A stretch of DNA of 64,000 bases from assembly GCA_036971715.1 (NCBI GenBank), contig JAVHJL010000011.1:1-64000 (forward strand), given 5' to 3'. Numbering within the stretch: position 1 is the stretch's first letter; each line of letters starts with the position of its first letter. The DNA is from Arthrobotrys musiformis (taxonomy: Eukaryota > Ascomycota > Orbiliomycetes > Orbiliales > Orbiliaceae). The notes under the pieces were generated by a model. The model was not told the origin of the DNA. It was given only the letters and a program-made list of their open reading frames with translations, and made no database searches. Below, piece by piece: positions 1 to 10,428 of this stretch. The position numbers and the translations under genes were made by a program.

Positions 1-33
1 CCTAACCCTAACCTAACCCTAACCCTAACCTAA
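1..33. repeat. Telomeric repeat, C-rich strand
   Basis: The first 33 bases are a tandem array of CCCTAA units, the complement of the TTAGGG telomere repeat used by most filamentous fungi. Several units read CCTAA, one C short. The array stops at a clean junction with unique sequence. This marks the left edge of the window as a chromosome end. The short length is probably an assembly limit, since real telomeres are longer. Confidence 0.93.
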
Positions 34-201
34 ACGAACTAGATTCACCAAACAGAAATCAGACTACTACAGCTGGACTCATATCCCCAGGATTCAATTA
101 CTGCCCACAATACTCCAATATCGACGAAAGCCACCTAAGCACAGATAGGGAATGCAGATACAGGAAAGCCACACGGAGAATACCCCAATCTCTTGGTACT
201 G

Positions 202-1145
202 ACCAAAAATTGGAATACAATTACACCATAGGGCGGATCTGGGCGATCCCAATCGAACTTGCTGGCGGCCGCTATCTTGGATGAGTTACACGGAGCACTC
301 CCAATGAGCCCTTGAGAAAATGATATTTACAAGTTCGGCCAGGTCGGGAACGTGGCCGCTTGCCTACCTGCTAGGAGCTATGGAAATATTTCAGCGGCAG
401 CAGTTGGGGCCAGAATGCCTGAAATCCCGATTTCCGGTTTTTAAGATTCAATCTCATGGTCGGCATAGGAGGCGAGATACTTTTTTATGAACCTGGAGCA
501 TCTTACCCTTCCGCTGACCTCCGTCTAGGCGACATCGTTGTTGTTATTTCAATTGGAAGTTCTAGTGGTAAATTTCAATAGGACTCTGGATAGACGGTAG
601 AAGGGGGAGCTTTTATCCACATTGGGTCGTTGAGAAAACCTTTTGACATACTGTTCAGTGCAGTATCAAGTATCCAAGCAAAGCTCCCAAGGGCTCTAAG
701 GAAGGGTTTAGGTGAACATGTCTCAAGGGCTCGAAAAGCAGACGATGGCCTCAGCCACCCAGGCCAAGGAAATGACTATCTTTTCGATGCTAATTATGAG
801 CATATCAAGGATAATATATCCTACGAGTTATGGGATACGAGCAAGTTGGTCAATCGCCAATCGAGAGAAGGCAGCAACTCTTATGTACATTACGGTCTTA
901 TAGCATCCGGCGGTCAAGTAGTACGACACGGACTTACAAGGGACAAAATAAGCTGTGAATGCCGTGCCTTATGTTTTGAAATGGAGGCGGCGGGCTTAAT
1001 GAATATCATCCCTTATTTAGTCGTTCGAGGAATATCTGATTATTCGGATATTCACAAAAACGATTCGTGGCAGGGGTACGCGGCGGCTACTGCGGCAGTT
1101 TTTGCAAAAGTGCTTCTTCCTGAGATATTTCCCATGTCGGTTTAG
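202..1145 (+). pseudogene. Broken nucleoside-phosphorylase-domain gene (PNP_UDP domain of NLR-like or stand-alone type)
   Basis: Read across frames, this stretch gives a near-complete purine-nucleoside/uridine phosphorylase-like domain of the kind found alone or at the N-terminus of fungal NLR-like proteins. The start resembles YTIGRIWAIPIELA, then the frame shifts by one near 262. Next come AAAILDELHG, GQVGNVAACLPARSYG and a second shift near 440, followed by LMVGIGG, LRLGDIVV, VEGGAFIHIGSL and finally CFEMEAAGLMN with a VVRGISDYSD end. In-frame stops lie at 313-315, 579-581 and 591-593. The last two sit where family members usually have Tyr and Lys. Two shifts plus three stops make a coding role unlikely, although 630-1145 is still open. 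No NACHT or repeat region follows, so the rest of any larger gene is absent. It lies about 170 bp from the telomere repeat. Confidence 0.82.
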
Positions 1146-3478
1146 ATCCAAATGAACTTTAAAATATAACAGCTACAATATTAGGGTTCACTTTGTCATC
1201 CTGCCATCATAACAGAGCAGATTTACCTATTCACTATATCTTAGTTTTCAGCTATCGACAGCAAACCTGTATAAGACCCATTATCGTCAATACGACAACA
1301 ATATATCACATGGTTCCTCTACCATCCAAAATGAAAGGGTGCATTCCACATAATAGTCACTATGAAGCCCTCATAGTAATGTACTCATGCATCTTATATT
1401 AAGCTAAGTTTTGAGTAGATTCAATCTATTCTCCGAATTTTTATGAATCTACGGAGTACGCATCACGTAGTTGCGCGCCGCCATCTACAACATAATTCTG
1501 TAGCCAAGTCCTGAAGAGACGAGCCTTCCTCTTACACCTTTCATTTTTAGCCTAGGCGCCTTTTCCTTCCCTCTTATCCGTCGACTCAAGTTTAAACGTT
1601 AAAGGGATCTAGGTTTCCGAATTAGCTAGGCCCGCGCTCTAGTATAGACGGTATCGGGGTTGAGGACGCTACCGAACCAACAAAAGCAGACTAGAATTAG
1701 AAAATCAAGCCGTGTTCTCGCGTGTTGACAGTGTTCCTGAGGGTCGAGGCGACGGCTAGATATAGATATATAGATATAATATTCCGTCGACCATAATTTA
1801 CATATTCATATTATCATAACCGACTGTGAGATATACTCCGCTACGCCTGAGCGTATTTCTTTTGAGTGCAAAGTGCATCAAAATGGCTATCACGGATTCC
1901 AGCTTCAGTGTTTCCTTTGTCTGTTTAGATCAACATTGCATCTTAGCTAGCCTGTAAAAGTTAAAATTTCCCGGCAAGCGATCGCGCGACACGATGCGCA
2001 ATGTATTATTCTCCATCAGGCTGAAACCGCCAAGGAATGTGTTAATTTCAGACTTTTGAAACTTCCATACGCCCAAATTTTGTATATCATTACGTAGTGC
2101 GATTTATTGCATACGCGGCACATATTTCATTGCAGCTGCCAGCCGCTAGTTTTGATAAAATCTGACGATTGTACGTATGTACATTTGAATTGATTAAACA
2201 GTTGGGGTTAATTCAAGCTATTGTGAGATCATGATATCACTGGAGGCAGCAGGCAAAGCGGGCGGTGGCCGCCAACATGCAACAGAACTACGCCCTCAGC
2301 CTCGTGAGATACTCTGGTCCAAAGAATCATAGTGGTTTCCCTACTGACCATTGTATCCGACTGAATTCCGGGCTAGAGTTGAGCTAATGCCATGTCAGTG
2401 CTTTTATAGCCGAGTCCAACAACTCTTATCTAATTCAGACTGTGGATGCATGAAAACAAGGGCGCTGCTCTATCATATCACCGGGATCCCGATTCTTTCC
2501 ATCCAGGGAAGGGGGGCAATACCAGTTTTCCAGTGTCGTATTACAGCATTTCCAGCCGTCTGACAAGTTTTAAGGGCCATGGCTATCTTCCTTCGTAGAT
2601 CTTCAAGCCTCACACTCTTCAAACTGCTCAAGTAAGTACTTAGTTTATATCTGAAATTAGGTTCTATGCAGGGTTTGTATCTAGGCGACATCTAGAGATC
2701 TCCACTAACTTACACTTGGCAGTCTAGCCACTGATATCGCCCATTCGGTTCGTCCCGAAGGATCGTGAAGTCGAAACGAAGAATGTTTTCGTATTTGCAA
2801 CAGACCTTGGTTTGGGATGCCATACAATACCAGCCGATATACTTTCGCAATTTCATGCTTTTCCATGAACGATCCTGCATATACATACTTAACTAGCCAT
2901 AGTTTTCCTTAGTTCTTGCGGCTAGTTTCGCCCCCACCGACTAATCCGTTTAGCTTATGCTTTTCGGCTCAGGTTTGCCATCTCATTCGTCCAGGGTCAA
3001 CGCAAGTATCCACACCATAGAACATGGGCTGCCTGTCCCCACTTCGCGTTGATTAATATTTCCGTTTTCTCGTGGAAGCGGGATTGGTTATTTGAGCAAG
3101 CAACTCGCTGATTTTGTTTAAAGAACTCCATCCATAAGCGTGAGTTGGCAGCTTCGTCGTGATGTCGCATTTACGAACTATAGTATTATAGCTACTTAGT
3201 CTATAGTTTCAAAATCGATCTGGATTAGAGCCGAATGAAAACAGTACAATATCCCGGTCAAACACAAGATCCTCGATACGAAGACGTATTAAAAGGTGCC
3301 ATTTATTGCTTTTCTTCCACGTTGATTCGAAGCATATCTATCCTTCTTGTTTAGATGATCAATAGTTCCGGCCACTTCGCGGAAGCTGGAAATATGTTAT
3401 AGCTTCAGGTACCGGCCACACTTCGGAAAGTTGTGAGGCACTAGATCCTCCATCCACAACGGCAAAGCTTAGACCACG
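1146..3478. other. Subtelomeric intergenic region, no gene recognised
   Basis: About 2.3 kb between the phosphorylase relic and the Zn2Cys6 regulator. Only short reading frames occur on both strands (all under 75 codons apart from the antisense shadow of the regulator), and none resembles a known family. The right part should contain the promoter of the regulator. I found no TCG-N5-CGA site there. Confidence 0.6.
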
Positions 3479-4908
3479 ATGCTTACAATCCAGAAGAACA
3501 GACATGCCTGCGACCGTTGTCATGGGCACAAGCTCTCCTGCAAACGCGAAAATGCCACTGGGCCTTGTGTTCGATGCTCGAAAGCGAATGTGAAGTGCTG
3601 CATCACGCCGAAAGGCAAGCGGTCTGCAGCTAGACGATATCCAATGTCTGTTAACATGGAAAGGAACGAGACGATGCAACGTAATGCGAATCCAGCCGTC
3701 CAAAGAGCCGATGAGCAGCTGCTTAGCCCTGCATTGGTGAGTGCGACATCTCAAGTCCCAATACATATGAGACTGAAATACGAGTTCAATACTGACGGGG
3801 GCGTACATTCTAGGACGTCTTCTGCAAAAGCTCGACTTTCACAGACGGAGACACCAGAGCCACCAACCACAGCTTTGATTTTATGCCTTCAGGTTTGGTG
3901 ATAGAATCACCGGATGTTTTCCCCTTAGCCTGGGAGGGGCTCCAGCTTTTCCCTGCAGTGTCCTTTGCAACGGAGCCACATCGAGCCTCCAACCCTACCG
4001 ACGGCACCCCGAGCCCTTCTACCAAAACCTCTGATTTCCCCACCATCGAGCTACTAGAATACCAAAATTTGGCCTTTACCCCTGCGAGCGCTGCTCCCAG
4101 CCCCGTCTTTGCAACACCATACCCACTTGACAACGACCCTAACCGAGTTACACCGGGAAAGTCGTTCCCACAAACGTCCGAATCCGATCACGAGAAAAGA
4201 TCCAAAACCCACAAGAATTTAATTGATAAAGTTGCAGAGCTTCATACGAAGCTATATGCTCAGTATGAACCGAATCGCCCAAACGAGCACAACTCCCAAA
4301 TTCGCCAACACATTAGCGCCGTTAGCGATAAATTTAATGTTGGTGAAACATTCGCTTTATCTCAGAACCTTCTTGACATTCAGAAACGATTTCGAATTAC
4401 GTCGACAGCTGATTATTCACTCGATTTCCTGGTACAATATGGTTCATACGACGTGGGTTGTCGAGGAGGCGCAACGACCGGTCGAGAGCGAGGAACGGAC
4501 AATGGGGGGTCAAACGATTCAACGCTCCACGATCCCGCCTCGATTCTACTGCTATTGTCCTGTAGAGTCAGGGTTCTATATATATATAGGAGAGTCCTAT
4601 CCGATATTAATGACGTTTTCCACAAAGGGGAGTTGGTTTCGTCAACAACAAGAGATCATGAATCCAACTCAGTGAACATCGGGGGGCTAGACTGGCAAGC
4701 ATCACCAAAGCTCCAGGCCATTATTACACTTCAGGCGATGGAATACTTCCTCACTAGTTTTCAGACAGAACCATCCGACAAGTCAACAGAAGTTGCCGAA
4801 GAACGTGGTGGGCGATTCGACCCTATTGCCAAAACAACGATCGAAGCGATCAAGAAAGCGGAGGCAGAAACTCTTCTAGCAATAAAGAGAATAAAATGTC
4901 TTATTTGA
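3479..4908 (+). CDS. Zn2Cys6 transcription factor with AflR-like regulatory domain, likely cluster-specific
   Basis: Two exons, 3479-3736 and 3814-4908, joined by a 77-bp GTGAGT...TAG intron in phase 0, give 450 residues. Residues 11-40 form a fungal binuclear zinc cluster with spacing C-x2-C-x6-C-x8-C-x2-C-x6-C (Cys 11, 14, 21, 30, 33, 40), the DNA-binding domain. The rest resembles the aflatoxin-regulatory-protein (AflR) family: a Ser/Pro/Thr-rich linker, then a helical segment with DPASILLLLSC and KLQAIITLQAMEYFLT, and an Ala/Lys-rich helix near the C-terminus. Members are nuclear, pathway-specific activators of polyketide clusters. The gene lies upstream of the hydrolase and polyketide synthase on the same strand, which suggests it controls them. 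A stretch around 4440-4530 is rich in Gly and Arg and less family-like, so an unrecognised intron there is possible. Family call firm, target inferred. Confidence 0.87.
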
Positions 4909-6487
4909 TAGAGGGCTTCTTCGGTCGACAATATCTATCGGCTATGAGATGACAGGGGCATTCGCGTACTCTACAATCTTGGTGCTGGCAGAATGTGAGA
5001 ACTCACGATAGTTGCCTAGGCACAAGGGGAAACAATACCAAGGTCTATTCTCAGAAAACCGAGGGCAATTGTCGCCAACCAGTTATGAATATCGCCTTGT
5101 TTCCCAGTATTTTTAGCAACATTGAAGCCCCAGATTTGCAAGATGTTAGGAACCAGAGGTGGGAAAACAGAAGTACGAATAAATGAGCGAAATAAGAAAA
5201 CGCAATCAATTCCTAGTCAATTGCAACAAGTTCGATATGGTATCACGATTCTCGAATGCCTAACCCTATCAAACTAGAGGGCATACACGGGATTCAGGCG
5301 AACGGATATATAAACGCACACTAATCCGTTCTGCTTGAACGTACGTGCATTATGTACAACACGAGTGTCCCATTTTGCCGGCTATTTGCTTTTGTGACCT
5401 CTAAATTCTTACGACCTAACAGGCTGAATGTTTCCGGATGTGCAGAAGGACATCGAAGATTATGAGTAACTGCACGTATTGACAATGTATGTATACATGT
5501 ACCTACATATGGTTTGCATGTATAGGACACTATTTAGAGTTCAGATGAATAGCTAGCTTAGCGCCGTACCCCCCACAACCGATCCCAAAATCGGTGCATT
5601 CTCGGCAGGAGGGTTCTATTTGGTAGAAACCTAAATTTCGATCGTGCATTACCTCTGTGTTTATACAAAGTACGCCCACGCATAACCCAATTGGGACAGT
5701 TGGAATTTCCGCGCCAGGCCGACTCGGAGACCGTTACAATAGTGGCCGAGAGCTATCTTAGTACCATAGTACCTTTTCAACTACTTCAAGGAACGTTCCC
5801 AAATTTATCTAACATTCAACGAAGTAAACCTCTCAACATTCTTTTAGAAATAATCTTTAAATGATACTAAACTCACGGCTTAGGCACCTGTAGGTTTCGT
5901 ATCTGAGAGTGTACGTCTAAGCCGCCTCAGAATCCTGGGAAAAGTGTTGAAAGTCATGTATCCTATTATAGTTTCTAACGAGAGGCTCTTTATAATTTGT
6001 ACAGTTGCGAATCTTAATCGGCTGGCTCATGACGAGAACCCTAAACTCATTGGCCCGACCAAATAGTTTAGCTAATTCAAGGAAGCAATACGAAGCATGG
6101 CAACCGGAAACCCGTTTACTAAAGTCTAATCTCTAAACTAATTTTATATTCGGTCGTTTCGGTGATTTTCGGAGCTTGGCAAGCTCACCCTAGTTGTCTC
6201 GAGACTAAGCCAGAAAGAGTGTCCATATACTGGGGCGTGGGTGGGGGAAAGCAATCCGATGCGCTCTAACCCTGTGATGCATCGGCCTTGGCCAGGTTGC
6301 CCCGAAAGCAGATAAATATTTCCTATTGAAACTATCCTATTTGTGAAATTTAGCTATACATATATATAAACACAACCCATGGACAAATTTAACTACTTAA
6401 AGAGCAATTTCAGAAGTCACGCAGAATATACGGAAACTTGGGCCGATCTACAGCTGCTAAAGAGCGGAAGACTCCCACAAGCTACCA
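4909..6487. other. Intergenic region between regulator and CMD-like gene
   Basis: About 1.6 kb without a supportable gene; the reading frames present are below 75 codons and show no family motif. The right end should hold the promoter of the CMD-like gene. A TCG-N5-CGT near-match occurs in this stretch but no exact TCG-N5-CGA. Confidence 0.55.
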
Positions 6488-7202
6488 ATGTCCATCCGAT
6501 ACCCTCCTATCACCCCTGGCGCCCTCGATGAGAGGCAGAAGGAAGTCCACGATCTTTTAGCCGGTTCCATTGGGCAATATTTCAATCAAATGTATGGCAC
6601 CTACTTAGTAAAAATTATAAATCCTGAAACGCTGCTCGGATATAACATTGATCATGAACTAGCACTGGGGGCCTAACTGTTTACTAAAGCGTGGTTCGTT
6701 CTCTAGATTTACTATCCAGGATAAAGAATCAGAAGCATTAGTTGGGCCATTCACGCAATTTCTATACCTTCCAAAATCAATAGCATCCGGCTACTTTGCG
6801 AACGGGAGTTCTCTGTCTCACGTAGCTGAATTTCCTCTACGTTGCCGTGAGATCGCCATTCTAGCTGTCGGTCAATACTATCAAGCGGATTACGAACTCT
6901 ATAGTCACGTTCGCGTTGCGAAAAGCGTCGGAGTGGAAGACCGTCAGATTGAGAATATCCTAGACGGTAGACCGCCCGGGGGTACCGACCAAGAAGAATT
7001 ATCGTGGGAGATCGCACGATCTCTGGTGGAACGGAAAGGCCCGCTCCCTGCGGAATTGTGGAAAAGGGCGGAACTTCTATTTGGGAAGCCTGGTGCCGGG
7101 GCTCTCATTCATTACGCAGGGTTCTATGCGTATACATCTATTATTTTGAATGGTGCCGCCGTCTCTGTTCCGACAGGAGAAAATATCTGGCCTATTACAT
7201 GA
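6488..7202 (+). CDS. Carboxymuconolactone decarboxylase-like (CMD/AhpD fold) protein
   Basis: Two exons, 6488-6591 and 6707-7202, joined by a 115-bp intron (donor GTATGG, CTAAC branch site, CTAG acceptor) in phase 2, give 199 residues. The product follows the CMD superfamily pattern: an N-terminal TPGALDERQKEVHDLL helix, VGPFTQFLYLPKSI, FPLRCREIAILAVGQYYQADYE with the usual E...A...Y..H arrangement, HVRVAKSVGV, and a C-terminal helix pair ending near residue 199. No CxxC motif is present, so it is not a peroxidase of the AhpD type. In fungal secondary metabolism such proteins often act as decarboxylase- or cyclase-like accessory enzymes. Here it sits between an AflR-like regulator and a polyketide synthase, so a tailoring role is plausible but inferred. 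Without the intron the first exon would end at a stop at 6674-6676. Confidence 0.85.
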
Positions 7203-8137
7203 ATATTTCAAATATTAAAATAGCTGAGATGTGAATGCCATGCACGGAGATCATGATATCAGTTGAATCAGCCCCAATAGTAATCACCTGGGGGTACTAG
7301 ATGACATCGGGGGTGAGCAGCTTGCCTTCCAGCGTATAGAGAAAAAAAAATTTGCTCTTCATACGTACGTATCTAACATCTACAAACCATCCAAAACGTA
7401 ACTACCCCCCCCCCCCCCCCCCGGGGGGGGGCATGCGCACCCCGGACGCGCAGTATCAAAACTAGCCAGAATGCCTGTGGTCGGAAAAAACAGTGTCTCC
7501 AAATTCCAAAAAAAAAATTCAATTAACCCCCACGTGAGCCGTCCGTCTATTGTGTATTCAATATTTACCCTAGCACCATAACGTATATAACTACCTCAGT
7601 AGGCGAGTGCTTGATATCAATTTATACTGACAAGACCAAGATAGTACAATATAAACGGCTAGGCGTAGATACTCGGAACTGATCCGAATCCCGTATAGAT
7701 CGATAGTTGCTCCGTACCGACGACTCAAATAAGTACTAAAATCCCCGAGTCCGAACCTGCCGAAAGTATCTATTGCTCAATCATTATTCGAAAACCTCCC
7801 CATTTTTCTTGCTTTTCCCGATTTTGGATATGTGGAGTTAACTCGATTTGCAACAGTTCTTCCAGTTCTGGTTGCGATCGGAACACTCAAACAATGTGTT
7901 GCCTTTGTATATATAGCGGCATGGCAGCCGGCAGGTCCATCAAATCCAGATAATATAATATTAGCTTCAAATACAGGCCATTATCTGACTCTCCGTGGAC
8001 CATCTTGCCATACAACTTGGAAATATTTAGCTGCCAAGCCCCAATTCAATTAGGCCGGCCCTTATCGAGTTATCCGACCACTCATTTGCTGCATCGTTGC
8101 ATTGATTAATCGATTCTCGCTTTAAGTTCCAGTGGAA
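7203..8137. other. Intergenic region with a C/G homopolymer hairpin
   Basis: About 0.9 kb between the CMD-like gene and the serine hydrolase. It holds the C18-G9 run described separately and, further right, the likely promoter of the hydrolase. A 73-codon frame at 7832-8053 opens with GTG and resembles nothing I know, so I do not call it. Confidence 0.55.
7405..7431. repeat. C18-G9 homopolymer junction
   Basis: Eighteen consecutive C bases (7405-7422) are followed immediately by nine G bases (7423-7431). The run can pair with itself as a perfect GC hairpin, and the C strand alone could form an i-motif. Such runs are also a common place for sequencing or assembly error, so the exact lengths are uncertain. 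Confidence 0.85.
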
Positions 8138-9094
8138 ATGCGGTTTCTATGCCTTCATGGGCTCGGAACCAATAGTAAGGTAGCTATTTACCAATTGATA
8201 CCCCTCCTATATTATATGTACTAGTAGTTTACAACCACATACGCGTAAAACTCAATACACAGAAGATAGCTAACTTCGGGAATATTTGGATATGCATATC
8301 AGGTTTTTGAAACTCAAACAGGTGAGGACAAGTCTTTGCTAGGATATATGCGGGTTTGACAATTAGCGACGCAAGACTCAGCACTGACAAATGTTTTCAA
8401 TTTCTTAGCCGCAATCCGTGCAGAACTTGGTGAAGAACACGAATATGAATTTGTTGATGGCACTTTACCGTGGCCTAAAGCTAAAGGTACAATATCGAAT
8501 AGCATTCTATCTTCCAAAGAAAATCGAATTTGCGCTAACAAAACCGGATGTACTGATATGGTAGAGCTTGGAGATTTGTTTTCTGACGAAGATGAATATC
8601 TAGCATATTACGACCCTTTTGACGCCGAGAGTATGCTAAGGGCACTTTTTCAATTGGAAGGCTATATTCAAGCGGAAGGACCCTTTGACGCTGTGATGGG
8701 GTTCTCACATGGCGCTGCCCTATCTTCGACTCTTCTCCTCGGCAGAGCGACCGAAAGAGCAGGATGGCAAAATCCATTTAAACTAGCAGTTTTCCTCGCT
8801 GGGGGTGGGCCACTGAGCTGGGACGCTCTGCACAAAAATCAGACAATGTGGCTCAACCGGGACTACGACCTCTCACAAATACGTATCCCAACAGCTCATG
8901 TCTGGGCTATCAATGACGAGCTTGGCCCATCAATGAGTGGAGTTCTAGAGCAACTTTGCACACCTCATTTGCGGCACGGTTACGTTCATAGTGAAGGCCA
9001 TACCGTACCTGGCACAAGATCCCCGGAAACACTGCGAGAGGCCTTGAAGACAATCCGACGCGCTATCCGGGATGCCCAATCCATCGCCTCTTGA
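8138..9094 (+). CDS. FSH1/LovG-like serine hydrolase, candidate polyketide off-loading esterase
   Basis: Four exons, 8138-8179, 8303-8321, 8409-8486 and 8565-9094, give 222 residues with all phases matching. The fold is the small alpha/beta hydrolase of the FSH1 family (serine hydrolase, DUF341). Residues 1-14 contain the LCLHGLGTNS oxyanion strand, the nucleophile elbow GFSHG places Ser94, Asp164 sits in AINDELGPS, and His192 sits in HSEGHTVP. The third intron (8487-8564, 78 bp) keeps the frame and could be read through, but it has a CTAAC branch site and its removal restores family spacing. LovG-type members hydrolyse acyl chains from highly reducing polyketide synthases that lack a thioesterase. 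The next gene, 1.3 kb downstream on the same strand, is such an enzyme. Hydrolase call firm, off-loading role inferred. Confidence 0.87.
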
Positions 9095-10098
9095 TTGGTG
9101 TTTTCCCCATGGCAAAATGTTTCTATAATTAGTAAACTTTCAAATATGATAGTTGATGCATGATCGGGCCGGATTTACTGATGGCATTGGTCATTACGTT
9201 GGCTATTCCGCCATAATATACACGTAAATATATATTTTTATCTTCGTGCCCCCACACGGACGATAGTTATACATTGCCTAATGGCCATTACCATAAGAGC
9301 GGATCCCCACTTAGGCGCGTCAGCCCGTCGGCTAGGGGCCGCACAGTTCAGTGAGACCGATTGGTTACAACGATAGCGTAAATGGGCTGACTATCCAATG
9401 CTCCAGATCTAGCTGTCCCGTGTGCTCTAAAAAATAGATAAGCTAGCTATAGTTCAATGAACGCGTAGCCAGTGCCTAAACCGTTTAGCAGGATGAACAG
9501 GAAGATCTCGCATGTATTGCATAGTTGTCAGCTCGAGTATTCAAAAGTTAAGTAAATATAGATAAGAACGAAAGTCAAGCCATAGCTAGTAGCATCGTTC
9601 TCAGAATCTCTAATTAAATTTGTCCTTTTGAACATATCCTCATCTTTTTAAGATGTTATGTGCTTGATGAAATGTATATTTGATTGATGCTTCCAACAAA
9701 AACAACTCGTTGAGTCAAATATGCAAATTGCGACAGCCCGACACAGGAAACATGTTACCAACCCTGTGTATTAATAATGCAGAATAGGTTGCACGGTATA
9801 AACGAACATTAGAAAGTTAAATATACAGCACGAGTCGCTATATTTCCTTGAATAGAGATACCAAGGCAAAAGACTTTGTTAGAATGTGTTGCAGTTGCAT
9901 TGAGATAGCTGAAGGCCAGACAGAGAGAGGCATACCCGCCTCTTCCTCCGGCCCATGGTTATGAGCTGCGTCCTTTCGGATATTTTTCGGTTAAAGGAGG
10001 ATTAGAGCAGGCCAAAATATGCTAATTCGACACGAACTGCCGTCTTGAGTAATGCCGCCATCGCCGAAGGTTCGATGTTCCCGCCCCCAAATGCAAGT

Positions 10099-10109
10099 TC
10101 GGTGATCGA
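10099..10109. promoter_or_regulatory. Candidate AflR-type binding site (TCG-N5-CGA)
   Basis: The bases read TCG GTGAT CGA, an exact match to the palindromic consensus bound by AflR-type Zn2Cys6 factors. It lies 320 bp before the synthase ATG, a normal position for a fungal activator site, and the window encodes an AflR-like regulator at 3479-4908. One exact match in 1.3 kb is expected by chance roughly one time in three, so the support comes mainly from context. Confidence 0.5.
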
Positions 10110-10110
10110 G

Positions 10111-10127
10111 GTTCGGTGGCACCGAAC
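10111..10127. promoter_or_regulatory. Perfect palindrome with inverted CGG triplets
   Basis: The 17 bases GTTCGGTG-G-CACCGAAC are an exact inverted repeat with a one-base centre. Inside it, CGG and CCG are five bases apart (CGG-N5-CCG), a typical arrangement for Zn2Cys6 dimers. It begins two bases after the TCG-N5-CGA site, so the two may form one composite element in the synthase promoter. Function is inferred. Confidence 0.45.
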
Positions 10128-10428
10128 GGGCCGTGTCGGAGCATGATGAACCAACCCAAGTGTGTTATTCGAAATCCAACACCAAGTGGTGAGAGAAATG
10201 TGTTGACAGAATCGGCTCGTACTCATATGGCCCACTATTGCATGCTTAGCTAGTAATGCGATACAGACTTGAACGGCGCAAAGGAAGAGGCATATCTAGG
10301 TATATAGTTACCAAAGTCCGCCCTGTGAACCGCCTCATAACCACATCCCATCCCTCTAGCTTAAATGTAAAGTTTGAGTCTCTCAGCTCGGCACATTTTT
10401 CCAAAATAAAATTAAAGCAAACGAAAAA

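Larger units (their letters stand above)
9095..10428. other. Promoter region of the polyketide synthase
   Basis: About 1.3 kb with no supportable gene, between the hydrolase stop and the synthase start. It contains an exact TCG-N5-CGA site at 10099-10109 and a perfect 17-bp hyphenated palindrome at 10111-10127, both listed separately. The last 50 bases before the start codon are A-rich. Confidence 0.6.

Noticed and set aside
7832..8053. 73-codon frame before the hydrolase
   Set aside because: It opens with GTG, lacks family motifs, and the real hydrolase start with its oxyanion motif is at 8138.
8041..8137. Near-matches to TCG-N5-CGA before the hydrolase
   Set aside because: One has seven spacer bases and another ends in CGC, so neither fits the consensus.
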